From Pseudopithomyces maydicus (lineage: Eukaryota; Ascomycota; Dothideomycetes; Pleosporales; Didymosphaeriaceae): DNA of 64,000 bases. A program made the translations under genes and the position numbers. The notes beneath the pieces were generated by a model. The model was not told where the DNA came from. It saw only the letters and a list, made by a program, of their open reading frames with translations, and ran no database searches. The stretch lies in contig JANTUC010000016.1 of assembly GCA_026873275.1 (NCBI GenBank), positions 806,001-870,000 of the forward strand, in the 5' to 3' direction. Shown in pieces: positions 21,668 through 31,970 of the stretch (positions are counted from its first letter, which is position 1; each line of letters begins with the position of its first letter).

Positions 21668-23353
21668 GGCGATGCGAGCCCCTCAGGGCGATGTGATGTT
21701 GTTTGGTTCGACGACTCGAGGATGGCTGCAGCGCTGGAGCACAAGCTATCTCTGGACCCTGCGAATGGTGGACTTGGGGCTGGAGTGCGGGCGAGCGAGG
21801 AAGAGCATCAGCGGAGGTGGGTTGTTGCTCAGCAGACTCCAATGGTCAGCGAGGGTGTTCAGCACGGGGCCTCGTACCGTCCAAAGGCCAAAAAGACAGC
21901 GTGTTCGAAGCGGGTATTCCTGGGTAGAATTTGGCGTGTGGATTTTGGCTGGGGCAGGCGGTCAGGTCGCAGTAAACAAAGGTGCCTCTGGCGCTCCCCA
22001 TTCGGGCTAGCCACGCGCGAGCTGCGGGTGCAACCGTTGGCCTACGACACCACACGCCCTCATTCATGCAGCCAGCCGCCGGAACCCTGCTGTCCAACCT
22101 GCATTTTCCCATGCTGACAATCTCCAATTCGCCGCTGCACCTCCTTTCCCCCCAGAAATCGACCATCTGGACGGCGCGGTCGTCCAGCTGTTCTGTTTAC
22201 CACGCAATCCCATAGCCCCTCTTTCGACACTGGCACAGCAACACGCGAGTAAGCCAATGCACGCCGACGCGGCAGACCGCCATTCGCTGCCGTCGCAGAA
22301 AGGTGGATATTGTGGATGCTTCCATCGCCGAGGAGCTTGGATTTTTTTTTCTTTTGTGATCCCCCGCGCATGCAGCGTGCAGCTCCCAGCCAGACTCTGT
22401 ACCTACATTGCATCGAGTCCTGTTCCCCGCCCGCTTGCACTGTGTTCGTGCGACAGGGCCGTCGTCGCGGGTCCTACACGGACCATCTATCTTCACTGAT
22501 CAGCAGGAGGCCAGAATGGCTGTGTTTAGGCAGATTGGAGCTTTGCTTCCCACTGGTTAGACCATCATGAATGGAACGCTGAGGCCGACCAGAAGGATGC
22601 AAGCAACTTCCTGGTTTGCCCCGTCTGTTGCCCCGCCCCGCTGCTGCCCACGCGGCCGTTGCGCTAAGCCGCTTCCGGTAGCAACGCATACGTACGCAGT
22701 ATCTTGAGGGCGCAGTTGTTACACTAGATGGAATTTCTTGTCAAACTGCTACGATGCTTTTGTATTGAAATTGTCTTTTCGATTAGAGATTGTGTAGATT
22801 TAGAGAACATCGGTAGTAAATGATGGACGCGGGCCAGGCAGGTATGTTTCGATTGCTTTTTGTATTCGACATCTAGTATTCTGCCTTGGGAACTACTAGG
22901 CTTGATTGGAACAGCCAAGTTCTTTACCTATGATCATACGACTGTAGTGAGAATGTATAATGACTAGCTGAATATCAGTTTGAGGCCCGTAGATAGAACA
23001 GAATGGTACTGCACGTAAGAGGCAATGCATGTCTATTCAGAGCATCTTCGCGGCGTCGAATGATGGTGCTAGGTTATCATAGAGAATCACACGCAGGTCA
23101 ACGAAGAGAGGAATAGAGCCAGATTTCCTTGAGCCGAAGTTTCCCACAGGCAGTCAATACTTTTTCCAAGCTAACTTTTGTATCATCCACCGATTATGTC
23201 CACCCAGTTCCCCACAACTCCGTCCATCATACTCTCTCCGGTCCTTTTAGTACGTACGGCTCTTGAGATTCTCTGCCCACATCAGCATGATGTGCCAACC
23301 CAGACTAAAGCCACCTACAGCATCGTACGACATAGTATTCCCCCTCGAGGTCC
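21668..23353. other. intergenic region
   Basis: About 1.7 kb. The first kilobase is GC-rich and must include the promoter of the coiled-coil gene. 22.7-23.2 kb is more AT-rich. Open frames here are short, overlap each other on both strands and lack protein-like composition. Confidence 0.55.
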
Positions 23354-23789
23354 TTACTCAACCACCAATCGAATGCTCTTGTACGCCCCCACAACACTGC
23401 ACCCACAACCTTCAGCTCCCGGTCCCGCGCATCCCCACGCTGGCTCGATGTCTCCGAAACCTTTGCACTCTTCATTGTGGTAGACGCGAACTGCCGCCCA
23501 TACGTTAGCGTCATCCCCCCAAGGTAAGAGTAAATATAACGAAGCACTCACGGGAGTTGTACTGCACCCTTCCATCATTCGAGACAAAAGAGACCTGCAG
23601 TGAGATGGTGTCTGCGGGGAGTCGGACGCAATCTGTGCCCACGGTGAAGATGCCGTCATCCGAGCAAGTGGAGTCCTTGGAGATGGTCATGGTGACGGCG
23701 GGGGCAATTGGAGAGTCGGAGGGGACGGCGGCGCCGATAGCGAAGAGTACGAGGAGGAAGAAGGTGATGAGGGTGGCGATGAGCTTCAT
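23354..23789 (-). CDS. small secreted cysteine-rich protein (candidate effector)
   Basis: Two exons (23552-23789, 23354-23490) with a 61-nt intron give 124 residues. The ATG at 23789 is chosen because it is followed directly by a strong signal peptide (MKLIATLITFFLLVLFAIGAA); the frame continues upstream without it. The mature part of about 100 residues contains six Cys, two in the first half and four in the last third (EECKG, WGCAG and a CxC pair), an even number compatible with three disulfides. I recognise no domain. Size, signal peptide and Cys content match the general profile of fungal effectors or secreted defence-type proteins, but nothing in sequence proves such a role. It sits between the coiled-coil gene and SEC39, both read in the same direction. 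Confidence 0.78.
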
Positions 23790-24268
23790 GTTTGCCGTAA
23801 AGTCGGAGGATGGGTAGATGTGATGTCTTGTAGGCGTGAGGGTGGCGGAGGTACAATTGTGGCAGAAAGATTGGAGAGGGTGCAAGAAAGACCAGGACGA
23901 GAGGTAGAAGTTCTTAAAAGAGATGCAAGCAGCCAAGTGAGTGGTGAGAGAGAGTCGAGTTGTCTGGGTGAGAGAAAGCAACAAGGAAGGAGCAACCCAC
24001 TTCTAGCGCTTTTGATTATCGTCATTTAAGTACGTAGTACAGAAGGAAAGCCCAACGCACTGAATCAGAAACATGGAGCCCATTGCCGATCAATTGTTCA
24101 TTAGAAACAGCCGTCTGTAGCGCAGACATTCATAGATTAGCCTATACAAGCAATTGTGCCAAGCAAAGCTTGCAGCCAAAAGGTCAGATTTCATCGTCAT
24201 ATAGTGCCGTGATTCTAAATACACAGACCAACACCACTAAATTCGGTGTACATGAATACAGCCATCTC
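23790..24268. other. intergenic region
   Basis: About 0.48 kb between the small secreted protein gene and the 3' end of the Sec39 gene. No supported feature beyond the expected promoter of the former. Confidence 0.6.
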
Positions 24269-27094
24269 TCATTGTCGCTCGTTCACTGGCGTTGCACCCA
24301 AAACCCATCCGAGACCGCTTGCCAACCCACCAGTAACCGCACTAGTTACCATATCCCTCTTCCTAACCCGTCCGTCACCGTCGCTGTGCATGCTCCCCGA
24401 ATCGCTGAAGTCGACCGACGCACGTCCAGTATCACCGTGGCTCTCCGCCCCGGACACGGCTCGGCTGTTGTTCCCGCTACCTCGCAGTGGAAACGCACTC
24501 TTCGAGAACGCTGCTGCAGCGCCTCTCGCTACATCGAACAGACCCATAGGAGCTTCTTCCACCGCGCCTCGACCGACCTCTCGGCGCGGTTGGATAATTA
24601 CAGATTCAGCGAAAGCGCCTGGGAGACGGCGGTCTGCTGCGTCGTTGAAACGCTCTTCAGCTTCGTTTTCTTCGGCGAGAAGATTGTTCATCTCGCTTTC
24701 ACAGTCTTGCCATACAGAGAGCACTTCCTCCAGATGACGCGGCGGTGCAAGTAGTAGTGCTTGCGACAGAAGCTCCATGCGCTGCTCTAGCCTTCTCAGG
24801 TCAGGACGACCGGCTGTGTTTGCTTGGGACCATGTCGATGACGAGTTCAGAGATGAGCGGTGACGTCCAGCTTGTACGGCTGCGCGCCACGCGACATCCT
24901 CGCTGCTGGCCTCTGGCGTGGTGGAGTCATAAGAGCCGAATGAGAAGCGCTGCGATGACATGGATACAGACGGTGATACGGCGGGAGAAGGTGTTTGCGG
25001 CGTGAGTCTGTTGACTACGTACGAGTAGGCGGTCTCAAAGTCGTCTTCTGCAAGCGCAGCCTCGACTGTCATGCCAATGACACGGCGCTCCGCAGCGGCT
25101 TTCTTTTTCTCGACGGTGGCTGTGTCAAGCTGATTTGAACTGTCATCTAGAATAGTCGACGGCATTGAAACGACTAGATTTTGGCCTATGGAAATGAGAT
25201 CGTCCAAGTGTGTGTAGCTCCGCAAGTTCTGCTCTAGTAGCTTCTTGATCAATGACAAAGGGTCTGCGCTCACTCTGATGTTGACAGGCTGAAACGGAAC
25301 ACCGTGTTGTAAGATGAGCGAGTAGAAAGACATGGCATGGGTCGCCTTTAGTAAAGCCTCTAAGCGGGCAAAGCGACTGGAATTTGGAAAATATGATTTG
25401 AAGGCGGCGACGATATCAGAGGCACGTTTCATGCCTCCTCTCGTTCGGTTGCCGTTGGTTGCATTGTCGTATTGATGCAATGCAGCTGCGAGGATGATCT
25501 GCTCAGCATCCGGAAGAGGGAGTGGGTGCCGGTCTGCAGCTGGTCGAAGATAGAGTTGGGTAATTAGCGGGTACTGGCTACTCTCCAAAAGACCCTTCAG
25601 TATCTCTGTCTCGATGGACTTGGTATCTAAGTGTCCTAATATTCCTGGAGCGTGTCGATCGGCATCCACTTGAGGCGAGCTCCAATTCCAAAGCCATAGG
25701 AGTATGGATCGGCTCGCCCGCCACTGTTCACCATCAAGCTTGGAATTTGTGCTCAAAGCATGGACGATCTTTTGAAGGAGCGAAAGCTGCTCAGCGGCAT
25801 CTTTGCGGAGAAACATACGCGCAACTTCTCTGACTGAGACGTGCTGCTCTAGACTAGATAGCACGCAAGCCGAGAAGATGAATAGTTCGAGAAGGCGAAG
25901 GCTGTCCTGGGTCGGCTGAGTCAGGGGATTGTCCGGTCTTGCAATGTTCTCCTCTTGGAGAGCAGATGCTCTCAGTTCTTGAAGTACGGACATGTCTACA
26001 GTGCAAGTCGGTAAAGATTTTGCGCTCGCGCTTAGTTCTGGAGGGAGCTCTAAGCCGAGTAGATCAGAGATGCGAGAGAGCAGGCCATGGGCTGTCCGTA
26101 AAACGTCGTTGTTGCTACTACTGACGAGATATAAACATGCCAAGGATATCTGTGCATATCGCCGCTCAAGTTTCCGCTGGGTATCATCGTCGACGTAGTC
26201 GCGCCCCTCTTCGAAACCGCCTAGATCTAGGTCCTCTGGCCCGTCCCATTCGATGATGGCCGAAGACACAAGGCTCAAGTCTGATTTGGAAGTTTGTACC
26301 AGCCAATCAAACAAGCACTCCCAATCGTCGGGCTCCTGGGTGGGTGCGTCTGTTGTAGACGCTCTTCGGTCTTGGGAGTATAGTTTCCGTCTCTTTCGCT
26401 CGTTCGTTCCGCACATCCAAGGCCCAACCACGCCCCTTATATCGCGCGACACATCCCCATGTGTAGGAGACTGACGCAAATTTGCCAACTGCACGTCTAT
26501 GGCCCTCCTTCCTTTTAAGCTAGCGAACTCGTCAAGCGACGGGGCAGCGCTGTCGGGGTAATATTCGTACGTCAGGCGAAGTAGCGGCAGTGCTGTAGAT
26601 ATGAGCCATGTCCGCAGGTACTCGGAGTGGCCGATGAAAGGAATAACCAGTTCAGGTACGGCGTCAAGCTGACCCGCTTCAGCGTCTATGCGATGTGCAC
26701 GGTGGAGCAGGAAGTGTGTCAGCGGGTCCAGCTCCGTCTCTACACTGTACAGCGGATGGACTATCGGTAGGAGCTCTAGCCGCTGCCTCCTCTTCTGTGC
26801 TTGGGTATTCGAGAGCTGCTCTACGGGCCCAAGGTCGAGGGCAGCAGCGGGGTCGTCGCCAGGTGTGCGGCTATCGGTTACGAGCTCGTTGAGGTAATCG
26901 ACGTACGCGGCAGGTTCGACGGTCTCGTGTAGATGTGTCAGGAGGATTTGCAGCACCAGCTCTATGTCGAAGGCATCATCACGGAGTGCTGTTAGTGCGC
27001 GCAGCGCTGTAATGTTGGATTCATTGGCGTAGTGGACGGCGAGGAGGACGCAGTGTGACGCCGACAGCTTCTCCAGCTTCTGCAGCTCTGCCAT
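24269..27094 (-). CDS. SEC39: Sec39-domain protein (Dsl1 tethering complex subunit)
   Basis: Single-exon frame of 941 residues. The N-terminus (LSASHCVLLAVHYANESNITALRAL) and the all-helical body match the Sec39 domain found in yeast Sec39 and in animal NBAS. Known family role: Sec39 is a subunit of the Dsl1 complex, which tethers COPI vesicles arriving from the Golgi at the ER and works with Dsl1, Tip20 and ER SNAREs. It should therefore act peripherally on the ER. The C-terminal 120 residues are Ser/Gly-rich and low in predicted structure, with an R-K-R-D stretch, as in many ascomycete versions. The start codon is supported by the domain beginning about 10 residues in. This is a single-copy housekeeping gene and marks one edge of the accessory locus next to it. 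Confidence 0.85.
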   Translation of the reverse strand: MAELQKLEKLSASHCVLLAVHYANESNITALRALTALRDDAFDIELVLQILLTHLHETVEPAAYVDYLNELVTDSRTPGDDPAAALDLGPVEQLSNTQAQKRRQRLELLPIVHPLYSVETELDPLTHFLLHRAHRIDAEAGQLDAVPELVIPFIGHSEYLRTWLISTALPLLRLTYEYYPDSAAPSLDEFASLKGRRAIDVQLANLRQSPTHGDVSRDIRGVVGPWMCGTNERKRRKLYSQDRRASTTDAPTQEPDDWECLFDWLVQTSKSDLSLVSSAIIEWDGPEDLDLGGFEEGRDYVDDDTQRKLERRYAQISLACLYLVSSSNNDVLRTAHGLLSRISDLLGLELPPELSASAKSLPTCTVDMSVLQELRASALQEENIARPDNPLTQPTQDSLRLLELFIFSACVLSSLEQHVSVREVARMFLRKDAAEQLSLLQKIVHALSTNSKLDGEQWRASRSILLWLWNWSSPQVDADRHAPGILGHLDTKSIETEILKGLLESSQYPLITQLYLRPAADRHPLPLPDAEQIILAAALHQYDNATNGNRTRGGMKRASDIVAAFKSYFPNSSRFARLEALLKATHAMSFYSLILQHGVPFQPVNIRVSADPLSLIKKLLEQNLRSYTHLDDLISIGQNLVVSMPSTILDDSSNQLDTATVEKKKAAAERRVIGMTVEAALAEDDFETAYSYVVNRLTPQTPSPAVSPSVSMSSQRFSFGSYDSTTPEASSEDVAWRAAVQAGRHRSSLNSSSTWSQANTAGRPDLRRLEQRMELLSQALLLAPPRHLEEVLSVWQDCESEMNNLLAEENEAEERFNDAADRRLPGAFAESVIIQPRREVGRGAVEEAPMGLFDVARGAAAAFSKSAFPLRGSGNNSRAVSGAESHGDTGRASVDFSDSGSMHSDGDGRVRKRDMVTSAVTGGLASGLGWVLGATPVNERQ

Positions 27095-27502
27095 CGTGGA
27101 CTCGTTACAAACAGCTATCGGTGCTGGAGCGTGCGAATATTCATGGTCGGTCTATTCGAGCAGATGTTCCGCGCTCCATGCATCTGGACACACTACGTAG
27201 CCCGCCTGGGTCGCCGTCCCGCAATGTGCATTACATAAGACATGCACGGACCTCATCATCTTCACCTCTCAACGGGTCACCTGGCTGCAGCCATAAACAA
27301 CATTCACACGTCACTTCACCATGTTCGAGGTACTGATGTATGAGAACTCTGGTTCTCTGCGAGCTGGGTATTGCTCCTACGTAGGCCTTCGCGGCGTACC
27401 GTGTCATACATAATAATCATGAGTATTCATCCCTCTACTTTCTGCAACCCCGGATCCAGCACCCCTCTACGCTTCCCATGCCAACCATAAATCCTTGCCA
27501 AT
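27095..27502. other. intergenic region
   Basis: About 0.4 kb between the Sec39 start and the stop of the repeat precursor. It contains the Sec39 promoter and the 3' end of the precursor gene. No other feature seen. Confidence 0.6.
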
Positions 27503-28169
27503 TTACGAGGAGCTTTCAGCAAGTCCAGCATCCGAAGCCTCCTTGTACAACCGTCCGTAAGAGGCCTGGTGGAACTCAAGCTGGGGATCGCGTTTAGCCT
27601 TCTTATCAGCAAGTCCAGCTTCAGAGGCCTCCTTGTAGAGCCTTCCGTAAGAGGCTTGGTGGAATTCCAGCTGGGGTTCGCGCTTGACCTTGGAATCGAC
27701 TAGACCAGCGTCCTCGGCCTCTCGGTAAAGGGTCCTGTACTGCGGATTACGGAAGTCCACAGCAGTGCTATCACGCTTCTCGGTAAGACCGGCTTCCACG
27801 GCCTCCTTGTAGAGAGTCCTGTACTGAGGGTTCCGGAACTCCAATGGATCGTCACGCTTCTCGGTAAGACCGGCTTCTACGGCCTCCTTGTAGAGAGTCC
27901 TGTACTGAGGGTTCCGGAACTCTAATGGATCGTCACGCTTCTCGGTAAGACCGGCTTCTACGGCCTCCTTGTAGAGAGTCCTGTACTGAGGGTTCCGGAA
28001 CTCTAATGGGTCGTCACGCTTCTCCGTTGCGTCAACCGCTACAGCTAGAAAGTGAGCTATTGATATTGAGAGGAGAATTCAGATAGCACTTACGCGCGGC
28101 CACGGGTGCGGCAAGAACGCTGGCACCGTTCAGGGCCGCGATCACGGCGAAAACGAATTTGGTATGCAT
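27503..28169 (-). CDS. kexin-type tandem-repeat secreted peptide precursor (dikaritin-like RiPP candidate)
   Basis: Two exons (28094-28169, 27503-28044) and a 49-nt GTAAGT...TAG intron give 205 residues. Residues 1-21 are a signal peptide (MHTKFVFAVIAALNGASVLAA). A short propeptide ends in TEKR at residue 35. Six repeats follow: three identical 27-mers, then units of 31, 30 and 28 residues. Repeats 1-5 end in Lys-Arg, the Kex2 recognition pair; the last ends in ESSS. Every unit keeps F, then a YRTLY or YGRLY block, [KR]EA, and AGL near its end. Kex2-type cleavage would release several near-identical peptides of about 25 residues with a paired Tyr block. Secreted KR-delimited repeats next to a UstYa-family gene are the defining combination of dikaritin-type RiPPs (ustiloxin, phomopsin, asperipin, victorin types). 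An unmodified secreted repeat peptide is the alternative. Confidence 0.85.
27506..28015 (-). repeat. tandem coding repeats, six units
   Basis: Units on the minus strand: 28015-27935, 27934-27854 and 27853-27773 (81 bp each), 27772-27680 (93 bp), 27679-27590 (90 bp) and 27589-27506 (84 bp). The first three differ from one another only at three third-codon positions, all silent. The last two form a second subtype (HQAS in place of RNPQ). Confidence 0.92.
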
Positions 28170-28951
28170 GTTTTGGCTTGAGAACGAACTTGCTTTTTTG
28201 GATCCAGAGGTTGTTGACTCTATCACGTCTTAAACTCGAGGTATTTATCCACCTGAGTCCTACTACAGTCGTGTGTCACCATGCATCGTAGCGCGCAGTG
28301 GAACTAGTCGTCATTCAGTAATCAAATGCTGCCATGGTGGTTCCTACTCAGCAATGCATCGAATGCATCGGCCGAAAGTCTCCACAAATGGATTTGTTAT
28401 CATACACGAGCCAATCTCATACAAGGCCCAGTAGCGATAATACCCGCCCCCACACAGGAGCAAGCCCCGAGCTTTAGCCACATCGGCCGTAACATATCGT
28501 CCACCTGCTACTTCTGGTATGTGGCTCAAGCTGAAAAGCTTCGTCATCGATCACGCCGTTATCATAGGTCCGCCTATTCATGCTTATGTTTATAAGCTTC
28601 GCACTATACAACCTTACTCGGTTCGATCATCAGCAAAGTCCATCCATCGTGTGGTTAGGCTCCATTACTTCTTGGTATTTGCCTAATTCATATAAGTTGC
28701 GTAAGCCTTCTTGTAAACCCTCCTTCCACTCGTAGTATAGATGCGGGGTTTTTCAGGTATCAAGCTGAATCCTCAGCTCCTCCATACGAGTTCAACAGAT
28801 AGCAACATAGTTGCCGGCCTCAAGCTACATCACCAATTTGCCACGACGGCGATGCTTACGGCCGATAGTACAAGTGTCTTTTGAACTGCTAGACTTGCAA
28901 TCCCCTCCTCATCGCCTTGATCGTCTCGTCTCGCTCATTGTTACCGCCAAG
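28170..28951. promoter_or_regulatory. shared divergent promoter region of precursor and UstYa-like gene
   Basis: 782 bp between the two divergent start codons. On the precursor side a TATA-like ATAAATAC lies at about 28242-28249, roughly 75 bp upstream of its ATG. The UstYa side is CT-rich just before its ATG and has a favourable GCCAAGATG context. A shared intergenic promoter makes co-regulation plausible. No recognisable operator was found. Confidence 0.5.
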
Positions 28952-30027
28952 ATGCCCCAATCATATACCGAAGTGTCGCAAGACGAAGAGAAGCTGCTTC
29001 ATGGTGGCGAGTCTTCAGAGAACGGCAGCTCGTTGAATCTAGACCGCTCGTGGCGGCCTTCACCGGCGAGCCCATCCGGGATAACACGTTACTCAAATGT
29101 ATTGCACTGGATAGCCCATGGTATTACCATATTATTGCTATCAGTTCTACTGGCGGGCCAAATACGCGGCCATGCTTCTGAACCTCGCCATCTCTATTGT
29201 AAGGCGGTTTTGACGATTTAATCCGGTGACACTAACAGGACCTTGCAGCACCGGCCTACGGAACAAGGCAGCGACCGTTGCATTACGAGTGCGTTGCCTC
29301 GAATCAATGCTTGAACCTACTGACTATGAACTAGGGTCTTCAAGACTGCATTTTGGGAAAATACACCGTTTAAAGGTACTACCTGCGCTGCTATTCTGCA
29401 TTATTGATAGCAACGGACATGCATTCCTCTCTTAATAAGCCACTGACACCGTTGAAGCATACCCCGGGCCTCCCACCAAAGAGACGATGGACGCATGGGA
29501 CAGCATCACCGTGACCCCTGCGCTCAACCTCACTGCGGATGAAGTCTCGCAACTTGGCCTCTCCACCGATTCCGTCCAGTGGCCCAAAACTGCCGGCGGC
29601 GTACGTTTTACCTTTGCTCTTATTGTCATCTCCAATAACTTGCCTCACATCACCCACTAACACAACTCAGGGTTACGTCGGCTACCTCGAATCCGCGCAC
29701 CAGCTTCACTGCCTGCAGGCTATTTGGGCACGTCATCACTACGACAAAGACCCCAAGAACCCCCTCTATGCTCACATGGCTGAGAAGATCAATGAAATGC
29801 CGGATATTGAAGAGGCACATTTGGAACACTGCGTTGATGTCATCAGGCAGAGGCTGATGTGCACGGCAGACGCGAGTATCGTAACGTTCCGCTGGGTGAA
29901 AGGGCTGAGCACTCCATACCCCAACTTTCATACGGGACATACCTGTGCGAACTACGAGGGCTTACTCGGCTGGGCGGAGGAACGGAAGGCAGATATGAGT
30001 AGGGTAGAGGGCTGGGATTACCAGTAA
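28952..30027 (+). CDS. UstYa-family (DUF3328) oxidase-like protein
   Basis: Five exons: 28952-29198, 29249-29288, 29335-29375, 29440-29600 and 29671-30027 (introns 50, 46, 64 and 70 nt), giving 281 residues. The topology is typical of UstYa/DUF3328: a short cytoplasmic N-terminus, one membrane helix at about residues 50-70 (VLHWIAHGITILLLSVLLAG), then a lumenal domain with YGTRQRPLHYE and VFKTAFWENTPF strands. Both signature HxxHC motifs are present: HQLHC at 173-177 and HLEHC at 213-217, followed by RLMC. In ustiloxin- and victorin-type pathways members of this family are needed for oxidative cyclisation of Kex2-released peptides. The gene is divergent from the repeat precursor 0.8 kb away, which makes that precursor the obvious substrate candidate. 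The start ATG follows a good context; in-frame codons upstream are not needed. Confidence 0.9.
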
Positions 30028-30732
30028 GTCCTGACACTGTCGTCCCGATACTACTGAGGCAATAAACAATTGGAACGATACTGACAAGTTGTAGTTTTAA
30101 GCAGGGTGTAACACAGGGTGTAGAATTGGATCACTTGCCTTGAAGATAAGTTTCGTGACAGGTAGACATAGAAGAACATAAAGCAGAATCATGTTAAGCA
30201 ATGGCCCTATTAATATAAAGGTGGCGTTCGCACTGTGACCGCATTCATGCCGAAGGTATTGGATGTCCGTATGGGTATTTACGCCAATTTATATCATTTT
30301 GAGACCGACATCCTAAGGGGGATTGAGTATTACCTTGGATCATTGCAATGTTGCTAAGAGAAACAACACACAATCATGTCAAATTTGATTCAATAGACGA
30401 TATGATGTCACTTTTCGCCCTGCTCTCTGTCATGTTAATACTTGAAAGAAGTTGGACCTCGCCGAGACCAGCGCTTCTGAGCGATCACTTAAACGAAATG
30501 GGGCAATTGAATCACTATATCCAATGTTGAAAGTGAGAGGGGATCAGCAGTTTTGGCCGAATCTGTGTAAAAGTAGATGATGGCCTCTCTAGTCTGTAAA
30601 TCTAGTATACATCATCTCTCATAAAAAGGATTGGAACCATCAAGATACCAACACACATTGCCATATGAAGATGACCTTATCCACCATCCTCTCAAGCCCT
30701 CCTGTGAAGCTCTTGGTCAAAGCTCACCTGGC
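30028..30732. other. intergenic region
   Basis: About 0.7 kb between convergent genes, AT-rich, with only very short frames. No feature supported. Confidence 0.6.
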
Positions 30733-31970
30733 CTAACTAAGCCATGCAGTAAGGACAGACTTCATGACGTCGTTGATTTGGCCTTCAAAAGGCTTTCCCT
30801 TCACTTCGTAATCGAAAGCGTGTCCTTGGCCTTCGAACTTCTCGAGTTTTGCCTTTCCAACGCAATCCCATCTTTCTAAAGGATCGTCCAGGATTTTGAC
30901 AAAGTCTTTGGTGTCTTGAATTGGACAAGCGGTGTCATTGGTACCGTGAATGATGAAGATCTTGGGGAAGCTATCAGGTAGTATCTTATTTCTGCGATTG
31001 TGCAAGAGGTATCCCGGAGCATCCAAAGGTTGTTCAGGGCGGCTCTTGCCTTGGAAACACTTCTGCCATTGTTGAGTGTTCGATAAGAGCATCGCAGCCG
31101 CCATGCCTATTGGAGGCTTGGAATCACTGCGCGAAACGATGCGGTCTTCATCGCGTTGCCTGTTTACAACTTTGATTAGAGCGTCTGCTCGCTGTTTTAC
31201 CTCTTCTGCTGATATCTTGCGACCCATATATTCTACACCGTCTTCAGGCATCGTTTTCTTGTAGAAATTCAGCATTGGATACTGGAGGTACAAAACCTGG
31301 ATATGGAGATCAACGGAGAAGAGCCAGGAGTATACTGCGAGTAGACCCCCTGCGCTTTCACCCGAGACAAGCAAGTTGTTTTTGGATAGCTTTGTGATGC
31401 ATTCATTTTGACCGTGGTCTTTGAAACAATCTTCAACCCATGCATCGAGTCTTTCGCTTTGGTAGAAATCCCACCATGTGATGACATCGGCGTAGATCTC
31501 TTCTCCGCTATCCTCTGGCATCAGCCGATGCATCGGGATCAGCGTTATTGCATTTGCATCGATGGCTAGGTCGCGCTTGTAGTCAGAGAACCAGTGGACA
31601 TAGTTTCCGCCCCCGGTTGTCTGTTCTCATCATTAGACACTGCGATCGAACGGTGATTTTCTGTACTTACAAGGCCACCACCATGGAACAGGACGTGGAA
31701 GGGTATTTTTCGAGTTTTATCGAGGGTCTTTGGAATAAGCATGTAGCATTTCAGTTCATGATGGTCCCATTTGTTGAACAAATGGTACACTGTTTGTTCT
31801 TCATGGAAGTTATCGAAGAAGTTCTCGCGGTTGTCCTTTTTCAAGATCGATGTCTCCGGATCGAGATATTGCCCTTCTCGTAGAAAATTGACGACGAGGT
31901 CCATTTCCTTTTTGCTTTTCTGGAGCATTTCATCTCGCTCTTTTTCCTTGTCAGAGTTTGGGGAATTCAT
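30733..31970 (-). CDS. alpha/beta hydrolase (HSL/kynurenine-formamidase-like)
   Basis: Two exons (31671-31970 and 30733-31620) with a 50-nt intron give 395 residues. The oxyanion motif HGGG lies at the exon junction. The nucleophile elbow GESAG is in LLVSGESAGGLLAVYSW near residue 195. The acid is in IIHGTNDTACP near residue 325, and the His in EGQGHAFDY near residue 365. HGGG plus GxSAG is the hormone-sensitive-lipase branch, which includes carboxylesterases, peptidyl-ester hydrolases and arylformamidase-like enzymes. The N-terminal 90 residues are Lys/Glu-rich and charged and no signal peptide is present, so it is probably cytosolic. It is the next gene after the UstYa-like one and could process or detoxify a product, but the 0.7 kb convergent spacing gives no proof of a link. 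Confidence 0.85.

Noticed and set aside
24083..24754. Two long + strand frames opposite the Sec39 gene's 3' end
   Set aside because: They lie largely antisense to conserved coding sequence and have no recognisable domain or start context.
28600..28640. tRNA-like B box GGTTCGAT
   Set aside because: No matching A box, acceptor stem or cloverleaf could be formed around it.
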